Shown in pieces: positions 11,019 through 21,247 of a stretch of 64,000 nucleotides of DNA. The DNA is taken from the NCBI GenBank assembly GCA_036971615.1, contig JAYKKR010000001.1, positions 3,720,001 through 3,784,000 on the forward strand, read 5' to 3'. The notes under the pieces were generated by a model, which searched no databases, had not been told where the DNA came from, and worked only from the letters and a program-made list of their open reading frames with translations. Both the position numbers and the translations under genes were made by a program. How positions within the stretch are numbered: position 1 is the first letter of the stretch; each line of letters starts with the position of its first letter. The DNA comes from Amyloporia xantha (taxonomy: Eukaryota > Basidiomycota > Agaricomycetes > Polyporales > Adustoporiaceae).

Positions 11019-12415
11019 CTTGGGCGCGGATGGCTGCTGGAGGTCGTCGGAGCGTCGCAGGTATCACTCGAAGGAAGGGGCGAACACGGTCAGAATACCC
11101 CGCACTGGCAGTCGAAGGCTGTGCGAGTCGGTCCCAGTCCGAGTTTAAATGCCGAAAACACAAGAAGCGATCGAATGTCTGAGTAGTGCCGTCTTGATGA
11201 TTGTAAGTGATGAAGAAAGGGTTGGACGAGAAAAGGCAAAGCGCTGCAAATGAAGGAGGAGAAGAGGCAAGGGAGAGGTGTGGAAAAGCCAAGAGTTAAG
11301 AACACGAAATGGAGTGGAATACTTATCGCAGACGCACCAGCTTGGGCGCCTCCGTCATTGACAGGTGGAGTGAAGAGGTGTCCAGGGTCTCGAGGCACAT
11401 CCTCATTCGCTCGATCAATCGGGCCGTGGATCTCCGGGTCATCGACGACGGCACCTGGGGGACTACTCCTGTCGCTGCGACTCACTGCGACGCCAGCTCT
11501 ACTGCTCTCAGGCTACAGTACTTCCAAAGGACTTGCAATAGCTGCATGCAGTACCCCGACACTATCCTGTATTCGTAATTTCATACGTGCGCAGTAGTAC
11601 TTACTGAAAGCAAGATATCCATGGATCCGGGGCCTGACTTCTTGCATGGAATGCTAGGACGCGTGCTGACAGCGTGCACTTGGACACATCGAGGTGAACA
11701 CGATATCATTCTGCCTTTCAGAACGTCCTTCTGGCATGGAATTGTGTGCTGTGCGAGATATGCCGAGCTTACTGGACCCTCAGGCTTCGCTGCTGCAGCC
11801 GAGGAACATCAGCAGGTCATCGGGCTTCCTGGTCCTATACCACAAAGTGAAGATACATGTAGAAAAAACTCACCTTTGTCAGATTTGTAGTTCTTGCATC
11901 AGATGGCGTCGTCTTTCGTTGCGGTACGACTGCCTGGCAGGAGTGCCATAGTCAATCGTTAACAGAGCATACGTCCAATTGGAGCATTCGCACAGTATTA
12001 GGGAAGAAGGCGAGCCTGGAGGTCATTTCTTATGAGTTATACGAGATAATCCTACGGTGTTGTAAGAACGACAAACCACGCTGCACAGCGTAAGTACAGA
12101 ATCAACATTACGTACTTAAAAGAGTACTGCATACGAATCGTGCCTCTAATCCGTTCCAAAAGTATTGCACGGACACCAGATGCATGCATTCAACATGCAT
12201 TACACACGATTTCATGTCATTCTTCACGCCGCGGTCAGGTGACCGCTATCCCAGGCGCTGGCTCAATTTCAGTCTGCAGCCTCCTCGTTCTGCAGTAATC
12301 GTTAGAAGTTTTATGTTTACAGTATAAACCCTATAAACCGGCGTTAGCATTGGCCAGGTGTGTTTGGATACCTGTTAGCTGATGGAAAACAACCTGTGAA
12401 ACGTACGCTCTAGCG
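11019..12415. other. Intergenic region between kinase and methyltransferase genes
   Basis: This is the shared upstream region of the kinase (-) and the SET gene (+). A plus-strand frame at 11621-11890 has no recognisable content or intron partners. The part after 11950 is AT-rich with short CATGCA-type repeats near 12178-12210. I see no RNA gene or mobile element. Confidence 0.4.
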
Positions 12416-14784
12416 ATGGCGCCTCGAATCTGGGAAGCGTCTTCGCCTCCTCCTGAAGACTGGGAAACGGAGGACGCAGGCGGGGAATGGCAGCATAATG
12501 GTATAGTAAGTGAGGAAACTGATGTCTTCAATATAAAACAGTATGTACTTGGAATTTTCTTGTTGCTGCGTCCTCATGAGAACATCTCGATTGACTTTGC
12601 TTAGCTATGAGGTGAGCCCGTTCTGCCCGTGATGATCGTTGGGAGCCTCTGTCCGTTCCTCATTCTGAGACAACGGAATATGGCACAGGTTAAGTGGGCC
12701 GATTGGCATCGGCCGGACAATACGAATACCACCTGGGATCAAGGCCTTGCCGACATGCCCGAAGTCATAGAGGCATGGGACGAGCGGCAGGCCGATAAAC
12801 GAGCCGCAGAGGCCAAGAAAAGCCTGAGCATAAAGATTCCTCTCGAACCGGGCCAGCTCTGGCATGAGGACATCACTGTGGAAATGGCACGCGGATACAA
12901 TGAGAAACGGAGCGAAGGACTCCGGGTGGGGCTGCAGCGCTATACTGGGTGGGATAATGTCGCGAGTTTATCAGACTCGGAATCGGACGGCGACGAGGAG
13001 CAGCAGGAGGAATCCTCCAGCGGCGAGTCGAGTCGACCAAGATCCAGACGGATAATGCGCGACAGACCCTTATCGTCTCGGTCACCTGCGCTGGCGGCTC
13101 GGGTGAGTAGCTCGAATGATTATGCCAATCTGCAATAGAATTTGTGCTAACTTTTAATGGTCAGAGGAGTAACAGAGGATCTTCCGTACGATCGGACCCT
13201 CGGGATGATGTGCGCGCATCTCAGCCGCGATCGAAGCCTCCTTCGTCACGGCAGAAACCACCGTCACGGATCGAAGCGACAGTGGCTCCTCCATCGAATA
13301 CCGTATCGCTACTCGAATCGTCTCCGCGGCCGATGAAGCCTCTACCTCGCCGTAAGGTTATCAGGATACCGAGCTCTGAGTCTTCTGAAGAAGATGCGAC
13401 CGATCACCGTGCCAAGCTACAGAAGCGATGGACTCAAGTAGCAAGACGGGCCGGGGCCGCTACCGTCACTTTTGTGAACGAGGTCAACTCGGAGAGGGAT
13501 CCCACCCGGATTGGAGAAATTTCAGTACTGTGAACACCACTACATCCGGTATATTCGTCGAAGACATGTTCTCATGATCTTGTTACAAGCCATGCTAACC
13601 ATCCATCGTCGATCGCTAGGGCCGAGGGAGTTCCAGATCCCCGTGATACCTCAAGCTGCATTGTCAGCTGTGAATGCGGCACGCGATGCGTGGACACTCA
13701 CAACTGTGACTGTCAAGGACCCTCTGAGTTAGAGAATGATTTTGAGGAAAAGGAGTACGCATACACAGAAGCGGTTCGGACATATTCTCAGCCAAAGAAA
13801 CCACTCGACTCATGGGTTACACAGCGACTATTCAAATTCAATCTCCCTAGGGGCGCTGAAGTCATTGAATGCAACAAGGCAAGTTCAGCCTCCGATATAA
13901 TGCTGCACAGAACCGGACAATGTGTATCAGAATTGTTCATGTAGCCAGCAACGATGCCCCAACCGCGTCGCTCAACAACCGCGCGATGTGCCCATAGAGG
14001 TCTTCCGGACTGAAGATCGCGGATGGGGTGTACGTGCAACGGTCGATCTCGTTCGAGGCAAAGTTCTCGGGATCTTTACTGGGTGTGTTTCCCTTCATTC
14101 CAATAATTACGCTGGCCCGTTTAGCTGACAGATAATTGTGATCAGAGAAGTGATGTATGTACAAGTTCCCTAAGAATAAGGCATCGCTCATCGTATCCAG
14201 CACTCGCAAAGACGCAGCTCGGCGGACAGGTATTAGCAAGTCGTACATATTCGACCTAGATGTCCACGAGGGAAGCAGTGACGAGGAAACAGAGGATGAC
14301 AGAAGGTACTCCGTTGACTCATATAGATTTGGTATGTTTCACTTGCCACTGGCAGTTGAGCGTGAGGATGCTGACCATCCACTCATGCAGGGAATTGGAC
14401 AAGGTTTGTGAAGTGCGTGCAATCCACCGAAATATATTTATTTGTCCAGTGTAACCGCTAATTGCATTTATCCCGCGTAGCCACTCTTGTGAGCCTAATA
14501 TACGTATATATCCAGTAATATGGGATTCCATACCCGAGGTAAGTGACGCATGTCGACCAAAATATCGTGTCTACTCACGGCGTCTTATCTAGCTCAATCA
14601 GCCGTACCTTGCCTTTGTGGCAACAAAAGCCATCCCTGCACGTACCGAATTGACTATCGATTATGAACCTGGCGCTGCGCTGGAACAGGTGCGTAGCAAA
14701 GGCAAAGGCAAATTCAGGCTACCACCTGGCGCAAGTCCATGTATGTGTGGCGCAGACAACTGTCGAGGATGGGTTAGAGTATGA
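12416..14784 (+). CDS. Chromodomain SET-domain histone H3K9 methyltransferase (Clr4/SUV39 type)
   Basis: By homology it methylates histone H3 Lys9 in heterochromatin. Exons: 12416-12540, 12605-12611 (7 nt), 12689-13102, 13165-13548, 13620-13878, 13931-14082, 14146-14154 (9 nt), 14201-14331, 14391-14412 (22 nt), 14481-14538, 14593-14784; about 583 aa. The chromodomain is split over the first three exons and reads [20 protein letters not shown] basic Ser/Pro linker follows, then the pre-SET cysteines ([30 protein letters not shown]). The SET domain has [11 protein letters not shown] [35 protein letters not shown] and ELTIDYEP; the post-SET is [11 protein letters not shown]. Catalytic-core motifs are intact. 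One base must be skipped near 13500 to pass from [10 protein letters not shown] to [11 protein letters not shown], so this copy is either mis-assembled there or broken. Intron 13879-13930 is GC-AG. Confidence 0.9.
13879..13930 (+). other. GC-AG intron in the SET-domain gene
   Basis: The exon ends IECNK with AAG at 13876-13878. The intron starts GCAAGTTCAG and ends GTGTATCAG. Joining in phase 0 gives [15 protein letters not shown], which fits the conserved pre-SET cysteine spacing. No GT donor gives an open, correct frame. Its first ten bases are identical to those of the GC-AG intron in the PUF gene. Confidence 0.75.
14146..14154 (+). other. 9-nt micro-exon of the SET-domain gene
   Basis: The nine bases lie between intron 14083-14145 (GTGTGT..ATCAG) and intron 14155-14200 (GTATGT..TCCAG). 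They complete a Gly codon and encode REV plus part of Ile, giving FTGREVITR. Family members carry a GEVIT motif exactly here. Skipping the micro-exon also keeps frame but removes that motif. Confidence 0.65.
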
Positions 14785-15050
14785 TGGAAGACCGGATTGG
14801 TAAATGTCTGATGCATCTGTATGTCGCTGCATGATTCTTGATTATTGGGTGTAGCCACGAGCGCGATGTCAGTGTGAACAATTATTCCCGATGCATGACT
14901 ATCGTAGTTTAAACCATGATGGGTTTCTCGCACAACAGGCCCTACAGCAGGAATAGAGTTTAACGCAATTACCGTAATAGTACTAGAAGTGACATCCACA
15001 GGTCCATCCAGGAATATAGACGACAGACAGACAGTTCTCACAAGAGCAGG
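14785..15050. other. Short convergent intergenic spacer
   Basis: About 265 bases between the stop codons of the SET gene (+) and the cullin-like gene (-). The sequence is mixed, with no supported feature. Confidence 0.4.
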
Positions 15051-16079
15051 TTACGACGAGTCTGGAGCTGGAATGAACTTGTCCAGCTTTTTGCGCAGCG
15101 GATGGTCGACCTTGACACCACACGTTCTCAATGTGTTCGCCAGCTCCCCAGCTAACCTCCTTCTCCCCTGCTCATCACCACCCTCCGATTCCAGCAGTTC
15201 TTTCACGGCACGCGCGAGACGACCGCGGGGCATCGACGGTTTGTCCCCATTAGCAGGTGGTTTCTTTTTCTTCCCCTTGCCTTTGATCTTGGGTACCGCC
15301 AGTAGCGGATCGAGCACCTCAATGCGGAAGCGTCGGTAGGCGACCGCCGCGAGGGGGACGACACGGTCAGGCGGGCTTGCGGCCTCCGCATAAGCCTCCG
15401 CCTGCGCAAGCTCGACGGTCGACACGCCTTCCACGTATCCCCATTTCTTCAGCTCCTCCGTTCTGCGCTCGCGCAGGCGCTTTTGGATCTTCTCGCGGGT
15501 ATCGTCCTCCTGTATCGTACGTGCCACAGCGTCGAGCACGTCCGAGAGGCGCAGCCAGCCGCGGTCCTCGTCCACGGCGCGCTTGACGTAATGGCGATTG
15601 ACGTAGTTGAGGAGACGGCTGACGGACTGTGCGCCGGCGGCGTAGCGATTGAAGCACGGCACCAGGTAATGCACGAGGGTGGAATCGTCTGCGGGGGCAC
15701 CGAGGAATATCTCGCGAGCAGTGTCAGCGTAGTAGCGGTCCAGCTGTTCGTAGAGATCTGTCCCGCTGACTTTTGCTTTGTCTGCGGAGGGAGCGCGGAT
15801 GCCGGCGGCGGCGGGCCCGGGCGACGTCTGCTCCGATTGAGAGGTAAAGTAATTGTAGACTGCGGTGTGCACACCCATGTGGTAGCTGACGTCAATAGCA
15901 GGGGCCTTGTTGGGATTATTCGTTGGAGAGCGCACGATGTGATCCAAAGCAGGCTGGAGATAACCCCAGAGGGCAGGAAGAGACGCTGCTGGGTTTGCAC
16001 TACCGGTCGACGGGTTAGGGAGTGGTGGCGGAGGCGGTGGCTCTGAAGGAGCCTCTTTTTGCACTATTGTTGTCGACAT
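15051..16079 (-). CDS. Orphan cullin N-terminal repeat protein
   Basis: A single-exon frame of 342 aa from ATG 16079 (MSTTIVQKEAP); an upstream ATG at 16166 would add 29 residues of unlikely sequence. After a Pro-rich lead, residues about 35-200 match the cullin-1 N-terminal repeat: LPALWGYLQPALDHI, GVHTAVYNYFTSQ, GTDLYEQLDRYYADTAREI, LVHYLVPCFNRYAAG and LLNYVNRHYVKRAVDEDRGW. In cullins this part binds the SKP1-F-box module. What follows is a shorter helical tail with a KGKGKKKKPP basic patch. There is no cullin homology domain, no RING-binding region and no WHB neddylation site, so it cannot build an E3 ligase on its own. Function as a competitor or adaptor is inference. Three F-box-like genes lie within 22 kb. 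Confidence 0.8.
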   Translation of the reverse strand: MSTTIVQKEAPSEPPPPPPLPNPSTGSANPAASLPALWGYLQPALDHIVRSPTNNPNKAPAIDVSYHMGVHTAVYNYFTSQSEQTSPGPAAAGIRAPSADKAKVSGTDLYEQLDRYYADTAREIFLGAPADDSTLVHYLVPCFNRYAAGAQSVSRLLNYVNRHYVKRAVDEDRGWLRLSDVLDAVARTIQEDDTREKIQKRLRERRTEELKKWGYVEGVSTVELAQAEAYAEAASPPDRVVPLAAVAYRRFRIEVLDPLLAVPKIKGKGKKKKPPANGDKPSMPRGRLARAVKELLESEGGDEQGRRRLAGELANTLRTCGVKVDHPLRKKLDKFIPAPDSS

Positions 16080-16228
16080 TATGCGCAGTCGAGGACAGTA
16101 GCAGTAGTTAAGTCGAGGCCACAGGAGTTGGGAAGGATTCAGCAGGGTATACAGCCACGGGAGCAAAATCTGAGCATGTTAGTGATTGCTCTTGCCGTTT
16201 TGATCACTCCGCGCCCTCGATCACAAAG
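16080..16228. other. Flank between cullin-like gene and inverted-repeat element
   Basis: Upstream region of the cullin-like gene, directly adjoining the left arm of the inverted-repeat element. It holds two TGATCAC/GATCAC motifs. A TTTGATCACT string recurs in inverted orientation beyond the right arm, near 17821-17830. Confidence 0.35.
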
Positions 16229-17780
16229 TATTGCTGGTTTCAGCGCCCAAGGCGCGGCGGCCAAACGTGTACAAATTTTGGCCTGTGGCTGTTTTTTTCT
16301 AAGGCTGCGACCGCGAAACTCGAACAACTGTAGCTCGCTCATTTCTCATTGTCTCGACCTGCTTCATAAATCAAAATTGCTCTATTTATCTGTCCGGAGG
16401 GCACCACGAAGTCCGTTCGACGAAAATCCAACTCGGTTCAAAGTTGCTTTTTCGCCGTCCACCAGCACTCAGAACGGCTCGGGCTCTTTCTCCACAACTC
16501 GCACCCTCATTCGCTTGCCTTCAGACAGCCTTGGTAAACTCTCTTGAGAGCCCCACACTGATATTTCCCTGTATAAAAGCGTGCAAATTTCTAAGCTGTA
16601 CTTGGAGCACCTTCACCTGCACTGCTCGAGGTGTGCGACGTCTCTGGGCTGTTCATTGATGAGATCGTCAATCACATAGAAATGTACCATCCAAAAGGTA
16701 CTCAAATTACTTAATAGGACTGGAGATTTGGTGTGTTGCCAGACGCAAAGTGCACCGTGGACAAGGGCTGTCACCGTGTGAGATTGGGTTGGAGGTGAGT
16801 GCGGTGTCTTTATCCATGCTATTTTTTCATCTGAATGTCTCTGTATAATGAATTATTGCACTGTATATTCTACTCAAATGAACTCAGTTCATTTGAGGCT
16901 GCAGAGGTCTGTTTTGAAGTCAACGGTTTGGAGGATGCAATTGAGGATAGGCTTCACCCCTCGAAAGGTATGTATTTTGTCTTTACAGTTGTATTTATCC
17001 TTGAATAGAGATTTCGGTTAAGGACTCGCAGGAGAATCAGTACCATTCCGATTGAATGCGTGCTGCAGGTGAGGTGTCAGGTGAATGATCGCTTACTGAC
17101 ACTTGTCTGCTTGTTCTGATTCTTTCCTATATGACTTGTGTTTTCTGTACATACAATTGAATTTATGATGAATGAACGACAGTATAGCTATTCGGCAGAT
17201 AGGGAACTCTGTGGTCACCCTTGAAGCAAGATGTTATGCTCTGACCAACTCTGACATAGTACCGATGACAAGAAATATATTTTGTGACTACCATCTTACA
17301 CGGTGCACTGGAGAGGATCAACAAACATTCTTCTGAGCTGAAAGAATGAGGAAACACGTTGCAGAGCGGGAGTGAAAGCCGTCCTGAGTGCTGGTGGGTG
17401 GCGAAAAAGACGGCTCAGAACGCTGCACACTTTCGTAGAGGCCCAATCTGGTGCAGGGCCCTCGAGAAGGTCTATCAAGACAGACCTAAGAGAAAAGAAC
17501 ATGAATTCATGTCACAAAGAAGGAGCCTGAGCCGTTCTGAGTGCTGGTGGACGGCGAAAAAGCAACTTTGAACCGAGTTGGATTTTCGTCGAACGGACTT
17601 CGTGGTGCCCTCCGGACAGATAAATAGAGCAATTTTGATTTATGAAGCAGGTCGAGACAATGAGAAATGAGCGAGCTACAGTTGTTCGAGTTTCGCGGTC
17701 GCAGCCTTAGAAAAAAACAGCCACAGGCCAAAATTTGTACACGTTTGGCCGCCGCGCCTTGGGCGCTGAAACCAGCAATA
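16229..17780. mobile_element. 1.55-kb element with 263-bp terminal inverted repeats
   Basis: Bases 16229-16491 and 17518-17780 are reverse complements with only two mismatches seen, both at the inner end. The outer ends read TATTGCTGGTTTCAGCGCCC. The interior (about 1 kb) is AT-rich and has no transposase frame. It holds a TATAAAA box at 16572, a 25-bp palindrome at 16873-16897, and a diverged further copy of the inner arm at about 17375-17415. Open frames crossing the arms (for example FRRPPALRTA) are shadows of the repeat. No clear target-site duplication is visible. The structure fits a non-autonomous fold-back or MITE-like element that needs a transposase encoded elsewhere. Confidence 0.85.
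16873..16897. repeat. Perfect 25-bp palindrome inside the inverted-repeat element
   Basis: CTCAAATGAACT and its reverse complement AGTTCATTTGAG flank a single C. It can form a 12-bp hairpin near the centre of the element. Confidence 0.8.
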
Positions 17781-18316
17781 ACGCAAACAATTGTTCCGAA
17801 TACTCTATAGTGCCGCGAAAAGTGATCAAACAGCTGCTGTTTTGTCTTCCACTGGTTAGATAGCCTGGGGGGCACATGAAGTACTAGTGAAAACCACTAG
17901 ACTGCTTCAGACCTTGTGGTACACTGTCAATGGCCGCCAAGCGCAGAAACCAATTGACTTCGTTTATGGCCGCCACTTTGAAACATGAAATTGTGTGCAC
18001 ACGAGTCTCAGGACGGTCTCTTAGATTCTGACGCGGCCAGTTCCTCTAGCTGACTATTAGACTTATTCAGACCGTCACATTGATTGTAGAAAAGAGAACG
18101 GCTGGCTTTATCCTTCCTTGAGGAAGAGCAGTGTTCTTATGGACAACGACCCAGTAGTGTATTGATTAACTCTGAAGAACATCGTGAAGCCATTCGGTCT
18201 AAATACTAACAAGGTCATCCGTACGTCCACATCCTACTGATCTGCACCGCACAGTTCGGACTGCGTGAATGATGTACTTCGCACCATGTACGGTGAACAA
18301 CGCAACGTTGTCGGAA
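17781..18316. other. Flank between element and F-box gene 1
   Basis: No coding signal. The motif ATGGCCGCCA occurs twice, at about 17929 and 17967. The rest is the 3' flank of the minus-strand F-box gene. Confidence 0.35.
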
Positions 18317-19952
18317 TCAAAGTTGTTGCCACTGTAGGATACTTCTCTCCCGTTCATACCCGCCGTGCCAGCCGTTCCAGATGACATCAGCCACTCTGGC
18401 ATTGAACCAGGTCTGGTCCTCCGGAGCCAGCTCTCCGGCTCCATGCACCTCAAGATATTTGAGAGACGTCACCACATGTCCCGGGTCGCCTTCGGCAGCG
18501 AAGCCCGTCTTTGCGTGCGCAGAACGACGCGCCTTGATCATCTTCTTCAGGGCGCCACTGGTGAACTGAGTGCAGTCCGTGATGGTGAGGCTGTCCATGA
18601 CAGGGAGAACCCAAGCGATGGCATCGGCTTCCTCGTCTAAATACCTGTATTCACCCAGAAGCGCGTCGTCCAAACCGGGACAGTTGTCGATTTCGACGAT
18701 CCGGCATGCCCTCTCGTTCCCGGAAGCAGTCAGAAGGGAGAGCAGATGCTCAGAGTCCTGTATATCCTCCAGATGCAGCTCGATCGTCGATCCCAGCACC
18801 ATGGGTCTGGGCGCCGTACACCGCTCGATAGCAGTGGAGTACGAAAATATGTACCAGAGCCGGTTAAGCGTCGTCAAAGCGTCCCCGTGGATATCTTCAA
18901 ATAAGAGGGCTTCTACGCTGCCCATATGTTCGGTAGCTGTATCATCGTAGGTGCTGTCGAGGCTGAGCTCCCGCAGCTCCAACGACGAGAACTGTAACTC
19001 GTGTATACAGTCCACAAGCTCTCGCACCGCAAAGGGCTCGTGGTGCGGTCCATATCCAGATATGACCAGGCGTATCACCGAGGACGGAAGAGCGACGGCG
19101 GCAGTCACGTACGTCTCCCGGAACGCCAGGCCAGTGATCTCCAGGGTCTCCAGCACGGGCGTGGCGAACAGCGGAACAGCATCATCGGCAGGGGGCTGTG
19201 CCGGCTCACCGTCATAGATCCTGCAGGTCATGCAGAACTCAGTCAGCTGGCCGCAGGGCCCACCAATGCGCATGTCCGCACAAGGTCGCGGGAGCGACGC
19301 CTCGTGCAGTACGTGGATGCCGAGTTTACGCCAACGCGCGTAGTGAGGGTACAGCAGCTCCATGACGGCCGCGACGCGTGCGCGCTCGCCCTGATCCTCG
19401 CCGACGAAGTGGTCGGCGCGGCGGGACACGGTGATGTCGATAGGGTGGTCCTTCGACCAGGCGAGGTATTCGCGGACCGTCGACAGGGGTGTCGGCGCCT
19501 CGCTGTCGATGACGATGAGTAACCGCGTCCAAAAGACGGAGACGCATGACATGGCTTCTCTCCAGCGGGCGCAGACGGACGCTTGCGCCTGCGGGAACAG
19601 GTCCAGGAGTTTCAAGTTCTCGTCGTCTGGCCAGTGCGAGGAGCCCCCGCAGCAGAAGAGCCTGCCTACTCCCGGGTACTTGTGTTCGCCGGCGGGGATC
19701 CACATGCCATATGACTTGCGAGACATGTAGTAGACTTGGTAGAATATCAGGACGAGCACGTCTAGAGGGAGGTGGGTGATGTTCGCGCGCGCAGGTGGTG
19801 TGGGGGCATGGTCTTCTTCATGGGTCTCTCCCACACTGCGACTGTGAGTTGAAGACGGTTGCGCGCCGCCTGATTGCTCGCCTTGGATGAACGCCTGTGA
19901 GAGGCCGTAGTCAGTCGTTGTCAGTTATTGCAATATTTCACTGTCATACCAT
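18317..19952 (-). CDS. F-box-like protein 1 with a C-terminal leucine-rich region
   Basis: F-box proteins select substrates for SCF ubiquitin ligases. The large exon 19894-18317 encodes 525 aa with an F-box-like start (ITHLPLDVLVLIFYQVYY .. ASVCARWREAMSCVSVFWTRL) and a long region of irregular leucine-rich segments (LETLEITGL, LELRELSLDS, MDSLTITDCTQFTSGAL, LKYLEVHGAGEL). The exon has no in-frame ATG before the F-box: it opens AFIQGEQSGG after a CTCACAG acceptor. The proposed start is an ATG at 19952-19950 immediately followed by GTATGA, with a 55-nt intron 19949-19895, giving MAFIQGEQ. The paralogue at 29257 has the same arrangement with an intron of the same length. The substrate is unknown. 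Confidence 0.8.
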
Positions 19953-21247
19953 GTCCGAATGGGTTCCGGGCCTCAGCCAGAGTAAGTTTTCTCGGCTCAG
20001 TGAGGGTGACAAGTTGAACGAGAGTTCATTAACCTTGAGTACCTTGCAGAAAATGGTGCTAGTCAAACGTAAAGGTTGGAGAACGCCAATCGGTCGCGAA
20101 GGGAGACCAGAATCGCGGTCACGTGCATCACCAAACCTCGAGATTCTTCATATAGCTATATGATGTCGAGATATAAGGCAAAATCAATAGAACATGTACG
20201 AAAATTATAACCACCCATATATTGAATTATATGGCTGAGAGCGATTGCCAACAGGTCCAAAAGGTGAAATTCTTCTGCTTGTTATATGCTGTTATGAGAT
20301 GTCGAAAAAATATGGTCACTCTAAATATAGATCTGTTCTGGATTTATTCTGGACCCAATCATAAGCGAGCGACGGATGATCCAGATGAACCGGTGCGCTG
20401 CAATTCCGTATCGTTTGTGCGCAATTTGCAATCTCAGGGACCAGAGATTAACATTTTTATATGTTAAATCCTAGCGCGGTACATATATTCAATTATCTAC
20501 AAGAATACTACCAATAATCTCATTATTCTACATTAACGTTCGTCGCCTGTCTCCGTTGCTGACCATAGACCATAGGTAGACAACGGCAGTAGTCGATCAT
20601 TATCCAGTATATCATCCGTCATCTGGCCGCGCCGTTGGATACTGAATTATTCCAATGTCTAGACAGAAGTCAAGTATATCAATCGATGCTATCATTTGAA
20701 ACGAGAGAGCAGACCAGTGCTTCAGCAACTGCAAGTCAGATTGAAGCCGCGATCTATCAAAACTGTGGTCAGCGTGTGTGCTAGTCAACTCGCAATAGAT
20801 GTGGAGGTCCCCACCATGTTATTCTGTTACAGTACTACAGTAGTCGTGAGCGTTGATGAAGTTCATTAGCAGTCAACCCAAAGGTTAATACCTGAACTAC
20901 TCCCAACATACCAGTGCCATAACTTCAATTGCAGTTGTGGTTGATAGTGACGAGGACGGGCTCGGACACTTACTGGTCTTGTCAGAGAAACTCCTATAGT
21001 AGCACTCACTGGCAGGGCGCGAGCTTAGGCGGCCACGCGTGAGTATCCTCAAGATGACCTCTGTATTTATGTGATAGTCAAGAGCATCCGGTCCGGCATA
21101 ACCACAAAATTGCCTAGATTGAAGCTGGGCACGGCTTAATTTCACAATAGACCAGGCTTTGCATTCTAGCACGGTCTCAGCAAAACGAGACCATGAACCG
21201 AGAGTCATTTTAGTGATGTGAATATTGGCGCTTATCTTCCGACAAAG
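19953..21247. other. AT-rich intergenic region with a small duplicated segment
   Basis: The region is noticeably AT-rich compared with the genes. Bases about 20545-20617 (CTGTCTCCGTTGCTGA .. CGATCATTATC) resemble 36667-36730, the upstream flank of F-box gene 3, so this looks like a fragment of a duplicated promoter. A minus-strand frame at 20897-21256 (MDPLCRKISANIHITKM) is not recognised and runs into the next repeat. Confidence 0.4.

Noticed and set aside
15377..16046. Plus-strand frames of up to 187 aa opposite the cullin-like gene
   Set aside because: The minus-strand frame has clear cullin motifs; the others are antisense shadows.
16059..16547. 162-aa plus-strand frame and its 122-aa counterpart at 17507-17875
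   Set aside because: Both are the same sequence read through the two arms of the inverted repeat. No domain or start context; treated as repeat shadow.
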